This document shows positions 25,234-34,113 of a DNA stretch of 64,000 nt, one piece after another. The DNA is taken from contig CAZKTE010000002.1 in the NCBI GenBank assembly GCA_964555625.1, forward strand, positions 1 through 64,000, given 5' to 3'. The notes below the pieces were generated by a model. That model had not been told where the DNA came from, did no database searches, and was given only the letters and a program-made list of their open reading frames with translations. Origin of the DNA: CAZJKE01 sp964555625 (GTDB taxonomy: Bacteria; Planctomycetota; Phycisphaerae; Phycisphaerales; SM1A02). Position 1 is the first letter of the stretch. Each line of letters starts with the position of its first letter. A program made the translations under genes and the position numbers.

Positions 25234-26781
25234 GTGAAGATCAAGACCGACGAAATTACATCCGTTATCAAGCAGGAAATCGAGCAGTTCTCCAGCTCCC
25301 TGGAGATCAGCGAGGTCGGCCGCGTCGTCGAGGTCGGAGACGGCATCGCCCGCATCTACGGCCTCTCGCGATGCATGGCCGGCGAGCTCCTGGAGTTCGA
25401 AACCGACAAGGGCTCCATCATGGGCCAAGCGATGAACCTGGAGCTCGACACGGTCGGAGCCGTCATCTACGGCAACTACCTGGCGGTGAAGGAAGGCGAC
25501 ACTGTTCGTACCACCAGCCGCCTGCTGGAGGTTCCCGTGGGCGAAGCGATGCTCGGCCGCGTCGTCGATCCGCTCGGCAGTCCGCTGGACGGTGGCGGCC
25601 CGATCAACGCCAGTGAGCACCGCAAGCTCGACATCGTTGCACCAGGCATCGCCGCGCGCCAGCCGGTGAAGGAGCCGATGCAGACGGGCATCAAGGCCAT
25701 CGACGCGATGATCCCCATCGGCCGCGGACAGCGCGAGCTCATCATCGGCGACCGCAAGACCGGAAAGACCGCCGTCTCGCTCGACGCCATCATCAACCAG
25801 AAGCAGTACTGGGGTACGGACGATGCCGTGGTCTGCATCTACGTAGCCATCGGCCAGAAGGATTCGACGGTCGCGGGCGTCGTCGACACGCTGAGACAGC
25901 ACGGCGCGATGGACTACACCATCGTGGTCGTAGCTGGCGCCGCAAGTGCCGCACCGCTCCAGTACATCGCGCCCTATGCAGGGTGCGCGATGGGCGAGTA
26001 CTTCATGTGGCAGGGCAAAGACGGCAAGACACCCAAGCACGTCCTGTGCATCTACGACGATCTCTCAAAGCAGGCGACCGCGTATCGCCAGCTCTCCCTG
26101 CTGCTGAGACGTCCGCCCGGTCGCGAGGCCTATCCCGGAGACGTGTTCTACCTGCACAGTCGATTGCTGGAACGCGCCACCAAGCTCAGCGATGAGCATG
26201 GCGGCGGCAGCCTGACGGCGCTTCCGATCATCGAGACGCAGGAAGGCGACGTGTCGGCCTACATCCCGACCAACGTCATCTCCATCACGGACGGTCAGAT
26301 CTACCTGCAGCCCGAGCTCTTCGCCGCGGGCGTACGCCCGGCGGTCAACGTGGGCATCAGCGTCAGCCGCGTGGGTGGGAACGCGCAGATCAAGGCCATG
26401 AAGGAAGTCGCCGGCTCACTGCGACTGGACCTGGCGGCCTTCCGCGAGCTCGAGGCGTTCGCCCAGCTCGGCACGGATCTTGATGCAGCGAGCCAGAAGC
26501 AACTTGATCGCGGTTCTCGCATGGTCGAGCTGCTCAAGCAAGGGCAATGCCAGCCCTACGACGCCATCGACCAGGCCATCGCGATCTTCGCCGCCTCCAA
26601 GGGGTTCCTCGACGAGCTGCCTGGGGAGAAGGTCCACGACTTCGAGGCCGCGCTGCTGGATTACATGCGTGGCCCAGCAGCCGAGACCCGGGCCAAGTTG
26701 GCCGAGTCGGCCTCCTTCAACGGGATCGAGGATGCCGTCGCCGAGGCCATTGGCGCCTTCGCCTCGACGTTCTCGGCCTGA
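25234..26781 (+). CDS. atpA: ATP synthase subunit alpha
   Basis: 515 residues, non-catalytic head subunit. Walker A is GDRKTGKT (172-179), and the following text includes QKDSTVAGVVDTLRQHGAMD and the Arg-finger context VGISVSRVGGNAQIKAMKEVAG. GRVVEVGDGIARIYGLS is the usual N-terminal barrel. It starts with GTG at 25234. It is the last gene before a strong terminator, although atpG, atpD and atpC usually follow. The gene itself looks complete. Confidence 0.97.
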   Translation: MKIKTDEITSVIKQEIEQFSSSLEISEVGRVVEVGDGIARIYGLSRCMAGELLEFETDKGSIMGQAMNLELDTVGAVIYGNYLAVKEGDTVRTTSRLLEVPVGEAMLGRVVDPLGSPLDGGGPINASEHRKLDIVAPGIAARQPVKEPMQTGIKAIDAMIPIGRGQRELIIGDRKTGKTAVSLDAIINQKQYWGTDDAVVCIYVAIGQKDSTVAGVVDTLRQHGAMDYTIVVVAGAASAAPLQYIAPYAGCAMGEYFMWQGKDGKTPKHVLCIYDDLSKQATAYRQLSLLLRRPPGREAYPGDVFYLHSRLLERATKLSDEHGGGSLTALPIIETQEGDVSAYIPTNVISITDGQIYLQPELFAAGVRPAVNVGISVSRVGGNAQIKAMKEVAGSLRLDLAAFRELEAFAQLGTDLDAASQKQLDRGSRMVELLKQGQCQPYDAIDQAIAIFAASKGFLDELPGEKVHDFEAALLDYMRGPAAETRAKLAESASFNGIEDAVAEAIGAFASTFSA

Positions 26782-26807
26782 GCACAGACACGACAGGCAT
26801 CTCCCTG

Positions 26808-26834
26808 AGCCCCCCGCGAACGGCGGGGGGCTTT
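26808..26834 (+). terminator. Rho-independent terminator of the atp operon
   Basis: A perfect 10-bp stem, AGCCCCCCGC (26808-26817) with GCGGGGGGCT (26823-26832), closes a 5-base loop 26 bases after the atpA stop. A short T-stretch (TTT) follows. Confidence 0.85.
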
Positions 26835-26892
26835 CGCGCGTACGCTATGTGGCCGTCCGGGAGAGGCGAGGCCGATTGAGACAGGACCAGTG

Positions 26893-27915
26893 ATGGCCGA
26901 ATCCCCACAGCATCCGTTCATGCCCGCGGCCATCGAGGCCGTGTCGAGCGCCTGCAGCATCTCACGCGCAGTGCAGGCCAACCTTGAGGCCGTCCGCACC
27001 GCCACGAAGGACGACCGAAGCCCTGTCACCGTCGCCGACTACGCCGTCCAGGCCATCGTGGCCCTGGTGCTGGCCGATCACCTGCCCGAAGGCGATCGCC
27101 TGCTCATCGGGGAGGAGGATGCCGCGGCCCTGCGTGGCGACGATCAGGCCGCCATCCGCGGGGCGGTGGTCGAGGCCGTGCGCGCCTGGCGAGGCACCAT
27201 GAGCGAGGAGGAAATCCTCGATGCGATCGATGCCTGCGACCACGAGGGCAGCGGCAGCGGTTACTGGGTCCTGGACCCCGTCGACGGCACCAAGGGTTTC
27301 CTGAGGGGGCAGCACTACGCCATTGCCCTCGGACGCGTCGAGGAAGGCGAGGTGGTCGCCGGCGTGATGGGATGCCCCAACCTGTCGATCGACCAGGCGC
27401 ACCCGCTTGATGACCCGGACCCGCAAGGCGTGGTGTACGCCGCATCGCGCGGCGCTGGTGCGTGGGAATTTGCCGCGTGCGATCCCCTGACCACCCCGAT
27501 GCGCATCGTGGCCTCGCAGTACGCCTCGCAGCGACCACTGCACTTCTGCGAGTCCGCGGAGCGTGCACATTCGAACCGTGGCGACGCGGGTCGAATCATC
27601 GACACGCTCGAGGGCGTGGGCGAGCCGGCCCGGCTCGACAGCCAGTGCAAGTACGCGCTGGTGGCACGCGGCCAGGCCGACGCCTACCTGCGCCTGCCGA
27701 CCCGCGCCGACTACATCGAGCGCGCCTGGGATCACGCCGCCGGGTGCTGCATCGCCATGGAAGCGGGCGCAGTAGTGTCCGACATCGATGGGCGACCCCT
27801 GGACTTCTCCCACGGGGCGGGGCTCAACAAGAACCGCGGCGTGATCTGCGCCATCGACGGGTTGCACCAGAGGATCATCGAGACGATCGCCGACCTTGCG
27901 ATCGCACAGGGTTGA
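26893..27915 (+). CDS. cysQ: 3'(2'),5'-bisphosphate nucleotidase (CysQ/Hal2-like)
   Basis: 340 residues, inositol-phosphatase fold. It removes phosphate from PAP, a product of sulfate assimilation and related transfers. Metal ligands are in IGEED and the core WVLDPVDGTKGFLRG, with the later DHAAGCCIAMEAGAVVSDI holding the catalytic-type Asp. The KDDRSPVTVADYAVQ lead is Hal2/CysQ-like rather than IMPase-like. The following gene is an SLC13-type transporter 4 bp away, which supports a sulfur link. A GTG at 26890 is an alternative start. Confidence 0.88.
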   Translation: MAESPQHPFMPAAIEAVSSACSISRAVQANLEAVRTATKDDRSPVTVADYAVQAIVALVLADHLPEGDRLLIGEEDAAALRGDDQAAIRGAVVEAVRAWRGTMSEEEILDAIDACDHEGSGSGYWVLDPVDGTKGFLRGQHYAIALGRVEEGEVVAGVMGCPNLSIDQAHPLDDPDPQGVVYAASRGAGAWEFAACDPLTTPMRIVASQYASQRPLHFCESAERAHSNRGDAGRIIDTLEGVGEPARLDSQCKYALVARGQADAYLRLPTRADYIERAWDHAAGCCIAMEAGAVVSDIDGRPLDFSHGAGLNKNRGVICAIDGLHQRIIETIADLAIAQG

Positions 27916-27919
27916 CGGC

Positions 27920-29755
27920 ATGAACTTCGAGATGTGGATGACGCTGGGCACGATCGCGCTTGTCGTGGTCGTGCTGGCGAGCACGCGGTGGGGCACTGAC
28001 CTGGTCATGGCCGGCGGTCTCGTGCTGCTGATGGCCACCGGAGTGGTCGGCCTCAAGGAGGCCACGGCCGGCTTTGCAAACGAAGCGATCTTGATGATCG
28101 CCGGGCTCTTTGTCGTCGCCGCCGGGCTTCGCGAGACTGGTGGCATCGAGCTCATTGGCCGACGGCTCCTCGGGCAACCGCGGTCACTGCCCGTCGCGCA
28201 GGCCCGCATGATGGCGCCCGTGGCGGCCATGTCCGCCTTCATGAACACCACGCCGATCATCGCCATGTACCTGCCGATGATCAGCGACTGGGCGCGGCGA
28301 CTGGGAATCCAGCCCTCTCGGCTCTTCATGCCGCTGAGTTTCGCCGGGATCCTCGGTGGTCAGACCACGCTGATCGGGACCGGATCCAACCTGATCCTGA
28401 TGACGCTCTTCGTGGGATTCATGGCCGACCCACCGCAATGGGTGACGGAGATGGGCATTTCGGCCCCGGGTCCGATCGTCGGATTCTGGGGACCAGCAGT
28501 CGTCGGCGTGCCGGCGGCGATCCTCGGGATGGGTTTCATCGTCGCATTCTCTCGCTGGCTGCTCCCCGATCGACAGCCGCAGGCGGAGGGCCGCGAGGAC
28601 GTCCGCACGTACCGCGTCGAGCGGGTCGTCAAGGCCAACTCACCCATCATCGGCAAGTCGATCGAGCAGGCGGGCCTCCGAAACCTGCCGGGCCTCTACC
28701 TGCATGGCATTCGCCGCAAGGGCAGGATCCTCCGCGCCGTCGCACCCACCGAGGTGCTCCAGAGCGGTGACAGCCTCATCTTCGTCGGTGACGTGGACTC
28801 CGTCGTGGACCTGCGCAAGATCCAGAGCCTCTCGTCTGCGACCGATGAGGTGGAGAAGGTCGAAGGACGAGAGTTGACCCGCACGCTGGTTGAAGCGGTG
28901 GTCTCCAGCGAGTCGCCCCTGGCGGGACGATCGGTCCGCGGTGTGAAGTTTCGAACGGTCTACAACGCGGCGATCATCGCCGTGCACCGCAGCGGGAAGC
29001 ACCTGCGAGGGAAGATCGGAAACATCCGCCTCCAGAGCGGCGACACGCTCCTGCTGGAGGCGGACCGGCGGTTCGTGGAGACCTACCGCCGCAGCAGCGA
29101 CTTCTACGTTGTCTCGAAGGTGGAGGGATCTCGGCCGGTCATGTTCGATCGGGCCTGGCGAGCGCTGGCCATCCTTGGCCTGCTGGTCATCGGTCTCACC
29201 ACCGGCGTCATCGACCGCGTGGCCGTCGTCTGGCTCTGTGGCCTCCTGATGGTCGCCACTCGCTGCCTCGGTGGCCCAGGTGCGCGAAGCGCGATCAACC
29301 TGCAAGTGCTGATCACGATTGGTGCAGCGATGGGGATCGGCCAGGCGGTGGACCAGAGCGGGCTCGCGGGCATGCTGGCAGGTTGGCTCTCGGACTTCTC
29401 CAGTCAGACAGGTGTCGGCCCGCACGGAATGTTGCTGGTGATCTTCGCAGTCACGACAATCGCCGCTCAGTTGATGACCAACTACGGCGCCGCGGTGATC
29501 ATGTTTCCCATTGTCATGCAGGCCGCCTACGGCATGGACTCCAGCCCGTACCCATTCCTGTTCACGATGATGTCGGCCGCCGGCTGCAACTTCCTGACGC
29601 CGGTGACCTACCAGACCAACCTCATGGTCTATGGCCCGGGCGGCTACAGGTTCCTCGACTTCATGCGGCTCGGGCTCCCCCTGACGATCCTCGTGGCGAT
29701 CATCGCCGCGATCATGGCGCCGCTCGTTTTCCCGTTCATGGTCGCCGCACCGTGA
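27920..29755 (+). CDS. SLC13/DASS-family anion transporter with TrkA_C domains
   Basis: 611 residues. Eleven or so membrane helices are split by a soluble insert (about 230-390) with two TrkA_C-like folds (NLPGLYLHGIRRKGRIL, YNAAIIAVHRSGKHL, each ending GDTL/GDSL). Carrier motifs are AFMNTTPIIAMYLP in the first half and MTNYGAAVIMFPI in the second, matching the Asn-Thr anion sites of SLC13. Such RCK_C-bearing members import sulfate or dicarboxylates with Na+. Neighbour cysQ suggests sulfate, by inference. Its stop overlaps the next ATG. Confidence 0.9.
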   Translation: MNFEMWMTLGTIALVVVVLASTRWGTDLVMAGGLVLLMATGVVGLKEATAGFANEAILMIAGLFVVAAGLRETGGIELIGRRLLGQPRSLPVAQARMMAPVAAMSAFMNTTPIIAMYLPMISDWARRLGIQPSRLFMPLSFAGILGGQTTLIGTGSNLILMTLFVGFMADPPQWVTEMGISAPGPIVGFWGPAVVGVPAAILGMGFIVAFSRWLLPDRQPQAEGREDVRTYRVERVVKANSPIIGKSIEQAGLRNLPGLYLHGIRRKGRILRAVAPTEVLQSGDSLIFVGDVDSVVDLRKIQSLSSATDEVEKVEGRELTRTLVEAVVSSESPLAGRSVRGVKFRTVYNAAIIAVHRSGKHLRGKIGNIRLQSGDTLLLEADRRFVETYRRSSDFYVVSKVEGSRPVMFDRAWRALAILGLLVIGLTTGVIDRVAVVWLCGLLMVATRCLGGPGARSAINLQVLITIGAAMGIGQAVDQSGLAGMLAGWLSDFSSQTGVGPHGMLLVIFAVTTIAAQLMTNYGAAVIMFPIVMQAAYGMDSSPYPFLFTMMSAAGCNFLTPVTYQTNLMVYGPGGYRFLDFMRLGLPLTILVAIIAAIMAPLVFPFMVAAP

Positions 29756-30717
29756 TGCGCGGCCGTATCGCGACCGTCGTCGCTGCCACTTCATGGTTAC
29801 TGGTCGCCGGGTGGATGGCGGGCCGCCTGCTCTCGGACCAGTGGGGATGGAGCCAATGGCTGGCCTGGATGCCGACGCTCATCCTCGCAGCGCTGCTCCT
29901 GCCGGCCACCGGCGTGCAGATCGCTGCCGGTCGCAGGATCGGCGCCGCGCTGCTGGCGGTTGTCACGCTCTCGCTGGCAGGGTGGTTCATGCTCATCGAG
30001 AATCGCCCGTTTGGCGGCATCGAGCCCCGCGGTGACCTGCGCCTCGTGGCCTGGACGATGAGTCACTCGAAGGAGCGCGCTGCCCAGCACGCCGCCCAAC
30101 TCATCGCCCTGGACGCCGACATCACCGTCATGACGCACGGGTACATCGTTCGCGGACAGGAGGAGGTCAGGCAGTGGCTCGGCCCTCGTGGAAAGCGGTT
30201 GATCAATGGCCCGTTCACGGTGCTCACGAGATTGCGGCCAATCGAGGTACGCACGCTCATCGCATCGGGGGGAATCCATGTATCGATGTTTCATCTCGAC
30301 CCGCGGCCGCTGCTGGATCGCAAGATCGTGCTGTGGGCGATCGATCTACCCTCCTCGTTCAACGAGCCTCGCATCGACATGGCCCGCCGGGCTCGACGGC
30401 TGCTGGACGAGGTGAATGCGCCGCGGCCCGATGTCGTCGTAGGTGACTTCAACATGGATCGCAACAGCGCGGCCGTCCGGGCCTTGTTCCCGGACATGGT
30501 GGATGCCTGGAGCGAGGCCGGCAGCGGCTTCAGTGCCTCCTACCACCGGGTATTCCCGCTCTGGGACATCGATCATGTGCTGCTGGGCGAGGGCTTGAAG
30601 GCGGTCTCGAGCGTGCGGGTCGATCCGGGCATCGGTCGCCATCGCATGCAGGTCGTCGGACTAGTTACGCCGACTGCATCCACGCCCACTGTCGACCCAG
30701 CCCCTCCTGGAAACTGA
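29755..30717 (+). CDS. Membrane-anchored endonuclease/exonuclease/phosphatase-fold protein
   Basis: 320 residues. There are three hydrophobic helices at the N-terminus (TSWLLVAGWMAGRLL, LAWMPTLILAALLLP, ALLAVVTLSLAGWFML), then an EEP domain. Core motifs seen are DLRLVAWTMSHSK, VVVGDFNMDRNSAAVR and DIDHVLLGEGL, of which GDFN and DIDHV are catalytic in this fold. The helix set plus the fold resembles membrane-bound nuclease/phosphodiesterase relatives. Substrate unknown. It begins with ATG sharing the A of the SLC13 stop and its 3' end overlaps the epimerase by 53 bases. Confidence 0.8.
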   Translation: MRGRIATVVAATSWLLVAGWMAGRLLSDQWGWSQWLAWMPTLILAALLLPATGVQIAAGRRIGAALLAVVTLSLAGWFMLIENRPFGGIEPRGDLRLVAWTMSHSKERAAQHAAQLIALDADITVMTHGYIVRGQEEVRQWLGPRGKRLINGPFTVLTRLRPIEVRTLIASGGIHVSMFHLDPRPLLDRKIVLWAIDLPSSFNEPRIDMARRARRLLDEVNAPRPDVVVGDFNMDRNSAAVRALFPDMVDAWSEAGSGFSASYHRVFPLWDIDHVLLGEGLKAVSSVRVDPGIGRHRMQVVGLVTPTASTPTVDPAPPGN

Positions 30718-31624
30718 CGGCGGGTGTGAAACCAAGTTCCGCACGGGACCGGGAGAGGTCCGCGTAGGTGTGGTCCACGTCCCCGTTCTGCATCGGCGCC
30801 TGCTCGATGACCGGATCGCGCCCCACCACCTCGCCGATGAGGCCAATGAGCTCGGCCAGCGCAATGGGCTCGCCGCGACCGAGGTTCCACTCCCGGCAGC
30901 TACCTGGTGGACCGAGTGCCTCCGCCGCGCTGCGAAGCCCCCGCACGATGTCCGACACGTAGGTGTAGTCGCGCGATGAGGTGCCGTCGCCGAACATCGT
31001 GATTCTTTCGCCCTTGGCCACCTTGCCCATGAAGGCATGGATCGCCAGGTCCGGTCGCTGCCGCTCGCCAAAGACGGTGAACAGCCGCGTGGAGCCGATC
31101 GACAGGTCGTGCATCGCCGCCCAGGTTCGGCAGATCAATTCGCCTGCTCGCTTGGTCGCGCCATAGGGGCTGATCGGAAGCGTGTGCTCCGCGTCCTCGA
31201 CGAATGGCTGGCGACACCCGTTTCCATACACGCTGGAACTCGATGCGAACACCAGCCGCGGGCATCCCGCCGCTACCAGTGCCTCAAGAAGGTGCACAAG
31301 CCCGTCCACGTTGACCGATCGCCAACGCTCAGGTTCGCTGATACTCGGTCGCACCCCGGCGAGCGCGGCCATGTGCACTGTCACGTCCGGCTGCACCTCG
31401 CTCACCAGCGATGTCAACGCATCGGCATTGCGAACGTCCAATTCATGGGCGATCAGCCCGCGCCCAACTGCCTGCTCCATCCACCTGCGGCGGCCGTCCG
31501 CCTCGTAGAGAGACTCGTCGAAGGCGTCGATGCCGACCACCTCCTGGCCATCGTCAAGCAGGGACTCACAGAGATGGGACCCAATGAACCCGGCTGCACC
31601 CGTCACCAGCCACGTGGAAGCCAT
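30665..31624 (-). CDS. NAD-dependent nucleotide-sugar epimerase/dehydratase
   Basis: 319 residues, extended SDR family. Rossmann fold GAAGFIGSHLCESLLDDGQ binds NAD. The catalytic pair is Tyr/Lys of YGATKRAGE, with the Ser-rich SSSSVYGN before it. LDVRNADALTSL and RLFTVFGERQRPDLAIHAFM are usual in UDP-glucose/glucuronate epimerases. It should change the sugar on a nucleotide carrier for surface polysaccharide. The exact reaction cannot be set from sequence. The start is MASTWLVTGAAG. Confidence 0.9.
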   Translation of the reverse strand: MASTWLVTGAAGFIGSHLCESLLDDGQEVVGIDAFDESLYEADGRRRWMEQAVGRGLIAHELDVRNADALTSLVSEVQPDVTVHMAALAGVRPSISEPERWRSVNVDGLVHLLEALVAAGCPRLVFASSSSVYGNGCRQPFVEDAEHTLPISPYGATKRAGELICRTWAAMHDLSIGSTRLFTVFGERQRPDLAIHAFMGKVAKGERITMFGDGTSSRDYTYVSDIVRGLRSAAEALGPPGSCREWNLGRGEPIALAELIGLIGEVVGRDPVIEQAPMQNGDVDHTYADLSRSRAELGFTPAVSFQEGLGRQWAWMQSA

Positions 31625-31669
31625 GGCGCAAGGATACCCCGGGACCCCCTGTGGCATGCATGTGGGGAG

Positions 31670-32494
31670 TCAGTGGCGACCGAAGAAGATGTCGTAGATC
31701 AGGTCGTCGTGGTCACGGTCCACGCCCATGCCCTCAAGCACCATCAGCGGGAGTTGATCACGAATCGTGACGTTGTCCCTCCAGGACACTGAGCCGTCGC
31801 CGCGAAGCATGTTCATGCCCAGGCGGTGGCTGAAATCGTCACGGGTCCGCAAGCCGTCAACCGCCAGCACGATGGAGGCGCCACCGGTCAGGCGAATCCG
31901 CTCGCCGGTTCGCCAATTGCGATGGCCACCGTAGTGGTAGTTGGTGAAGAGATCCCTGGGCGACGACTGTCCGTTCCACGCCTCGGCGTTCTCCTCATAC
32001 GTGTGCTTGCCCTTGTGACTCGGGCAGTAGAAAGACTGTGGCGTGTCGCAGTAGTGGTCCTTGCGAAGGAGGCCCAACCCATCCCAGTCCTCACCGGCGA
32101 GTGGCACGGGCGGCAGACGGCGCTCGCCGTTGATGCCGTAGGGCGTCTGGCCAGGCAGCGTCGCGTGGCGGGCGATCATGAGGTTAGGGCTGTTGGCGTC
32201 GGCCTCGTTCAGGACACGGGCCTCCGGGAGCCGCTCGCGGTGATCACCGGCATACATCGTGATTGCTTGGCCGATCTGGCGCTGGTTGGTCGCGCACACC
32301 ACGCGGTGTGCGTTCTCTCGCACCGACGACAGCGCCGGCATCAGCATCCCGGCAAGCAGCACGGTGATACTCAGGGTGACGATCAATTCGACGAGACTGA
32401 AGGCACGCTGGTGTGGCGATCGCTTACCGGACGTCCGTCGCAAAGCAGCCGCCCGCCGCGTGTACACATGCGTTGACGTGACCTGTTGCGCCAC
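31670..32494 (-). CDS. Prepilin-type H-X9-DG (DUF1559-like) protein
   Basis: 274 residues from a GTG with GGAGG four bases upstream. The cleavage/methylation segment is RAFSLVELIVTLSITVLLAG, with a polar lead of some 36 residues. The body has a cysteine-containing part (YCDTPQSFYCPSHKG) and ends with HRLGMNMLRGDGSVSWRD, the H-X9-DG motif of an abundant planctomycete pseudopilin family. These are probably exported by a type II-like apparatus and assembled at the surface. The residue before the cleavage site is Ala instead of Gly, which is unusual. Confidence 0.85.
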   Translation of the reverse strand: MAQQVTSTHVYTRRAAALRRTSGKRSPHQRAFSLVELIVTLSITVLLAGMLMPALSSVRENAHRVVCATNQRQIGQAITMYAGDHRERLPEARVLNEADANSPNLMIARHATLPGQTPYGINGERRLPPVPLAGEDWDGLGLLRKDHYCDTPQSFYCPSHKGKHTYEENAEAWNGQSSPRDLFTNYHYGGHRNWRTGERIRLTGGASIVLAVDGLRTRDDFSHRLGMNMLRGDGSVSWRDNVTIRDQLPLMVLEGMGVDRDHDDLIYDIFFGRH

Positions 32495-32547
32495 GTTTCC
32501 TCCCTGTGCTATTGCCCAGTCTCCACGAGTCAGTCTAATGCCCAGCC

Positions 32548-32568
32548 GGGCCGCTGGCGGCCCTTTTT
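32548..32568 (+). terminator. Terminator-like hairpin in sigma leader
   Basis: GGGCCG (32548-32553) and CGGCCC (32558-32563) close a CTGG loop and a TTTTT follows. The arrangement is a textbook intrinsic terminator on the + strand, but no + gene precedes it. It may be an attenuator 140 bases before the sigma gene at 32710. Confidence 0.6.
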
Positions 32569-32620
32569 CTCGGCCCCTGCACAACATGGGGGTAGACTCT
32601 GGGGGTGGGAATAGCCTCTT

Positions 32621-32637
32621 GGGGCGAAAAACGCCCC
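32621..32637. other. Second hairpin in sigma leader
   Basis: GGGGCG and CGCCCC form a 6-bp stem around AAAAA, followed by more Cs. With the upstream terminator-like hairpin and two GGGGGT runs (32588-32606), it could form alternative structures. Confidence 0.45.
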
Positions 32638-32709
32638 CCCGTACCAATATCGGGGACTGGGAACCCAAGGGCCATGATTGGCGAATAGTCTTGTCGTGGA
32701 GGTGGGCAC

Positions 32710-33276
32710 GTGGAGCCCCAGGAGCCTGATTATCGATTAATGCGTCGCGTGGCGCTCGGTGAGGAAGACGCCGTAGCGGAGCTGTACGACCGCTTTGGCG
32801 CCCTGGTCTTCAAGATTGCGCGCCAGTTTCTTCCCACGCGGGCAGAAGCCGAGGATGTGGTTCAGGAGGTCTTCGTGCGGCTCTGGAAGACCGCAGACCG
32901 CTTTGACCCCCGTAAGGCCAAGTTAGTTACATGGGTCATGCTGATCTCCAGGCGCCACCTGATCGACTGCATACGAAGAAAGTCTGTACGTCCGAAATCA
33001 CACGAACTCGACGACCATCACGCGCATTCGGCAACCGCAGAGCGTGATGGATCGAACATCTGGATGCAGGAGCGAAACCAGCTTCTCTGGCAGCAGTTGC
33101 AGGCACTTCCCGAACTGCAGCGTACGGTCATAGAGCGAGCCTACTTCCAGGGCTACACCCTTCGAGAAGTCAGTCTCCAACTCGAGGCACCGCTGGGCAC
33201 GGTCAAGTCGGCACTGAGCCGAGGACTGCTTCGACTTAGAGAACAGGCGGGCGCAGCGGCGTCCTCCGGAAAATGA
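32710..33276 (+). CDS. ECF-type RNA polymerase sigma factor
   Basis: 188 residues from a GTG with GGAGG eight bases upstream. Region 2 is in AELYDRFGALVFKIARQFL and EDVVQEVFVRLWKTADRFD, with a following WVMLISRRHLIDCIRRK. Region 4 is in LPELQRTVIERAYFQGYT and VSLQLEAPLGTVKSALSRGL. It is a fair SigK-like type by style. Its stop overlaps the ATG of the partner anti-sigma gene (ATGA). Leader hairpins upstream may matter to its expression. Confidence 0.92.
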   Translation: MEPQEPDYRLMRRVALGEEDAVAELYDRFGALVFKIARQFLPTRAEAEDVVQEVFVRLWKTADRFDPRKAKLVTWVMLISRRHLIDCIRRKSVRPKSHELDDHHAHSATAERDGSNIWMQERNQLLWQQLQALPELQRTVIERAYFQGYTLREVSLQLEAPLGTVKSALSRGLLRLREQAGAAASSGK

Positions 33277-34073
33277 ACGACATGCACGACGAACAGATCG
33301 ACATCCGAAACCTTCTGGAACTGGCCGTGCTCGAGGCACATGGGCTGCTTGAGCCCGTCGAGACGGAGTTGTTTGATCGCGCGTTCCACGACGCACGGCA
33401 GTCTGTGCAGGACGAGATTCGCCGCATTCAGGCGGAGATCTCCCAGGACGACGCGCTCCTTCCGTCGGAGCTCCCGCCGCCCCAACTTCGCCAACGCGTA
33501 CTCGATGCGGTCGCCGACGCGGCCGATGCTGAAGCTCAGCGACTGGCGCCCCTGGCACTGATCGGCGCGCGTGCAGGCGCGCGTGAAGGCGCTGGACGAC
33601 CTCTGGCCGCTACCGCATGGCGCGCCGCGGCGCTGATCATGCTCGGCGTGGGCGTCGTGCTTGCGATCTTCGCGATGGACGCCAATCGACGTGCCGACCG
33701 AATCGCCGAGTATGCCATGAATGCCGACTCCGAGTACACCCTTGCCGAACTTGGTGGGGCGGAGCTCGCGTCGTTCCTCGACAATCCCAGTTGCTCGGTC
33801 ATGCGACTCGATCGCGTTGACGGGAGCGACAAGGGGTACATCCGCGTTGCCATCAACGAGCGCACCGGGGACAGCCACGTGCTGGCCATCGACCTTGCCC
33901 CGGACGAGACGCTGATCCTGCAGGGCACCACGCCCGGCGGCACCGTCATCGAGCTTGCGACGATCACGGCCGACGGCCCGGTCGTTGCCCGCATGTTCTC
34001 GATTGATCCGGCGATCGCAGCGACGCTCGTGATCTCGGCCGTCGATCTGGACGGCGTCATCCGCTGGTCCTGA
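33273..34073 (+). CDS. Membrane anti-sigma factor (RskA-like)
   Basis: 266 residues. The cytosolic part (about 1-110) holds LLELAVLEAHGLLEPVETEL, a helical sigma-binding domain of the RskA type. One membrane helix is at about 115-135 (TAWRAAALIMLGVGVVLAIF). The outer domain (about 140-266) has the RskA-like fold with GYIRVAINERTGDSHVLAID and IELATITADGPVV. The gene overlaps the sigma gene by four bases, the classical pair. No zinc motif is seen. Confidence 0.82.
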   Translation: MNDMHDEQIDIRNLLELAVLEAHGLLEPVETELFDRAFHDARQSVQDEIRRIQAEISQDDALLPSELPPPQLRQRVLDAVADAADAEAQRLAPLALIGARAGAREGAGRPLAATAWRAAALIMLGVGVVLAIFAMDANRRADRIAEYAMNADSEYTLAELGGAELASFLDNPSCSVMRLDRVDGSDKGYIRVAINERTGDSHVLAIDLAPDETLILQGTTPGGTVIELATITADGPVVARMFSIDPAIAATLVISAVDLDGVIRWS

Positions 34074-34113
34074 GTCACATCACCACGCAGACCCCCCGGG
34101 AATCAGGGAGACT

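Noticed and set aside
26962..28329. 455-codon open frame on the minus strand
   Set aside because: Antisense to cysQ and the SLC13 gene; no domain text.
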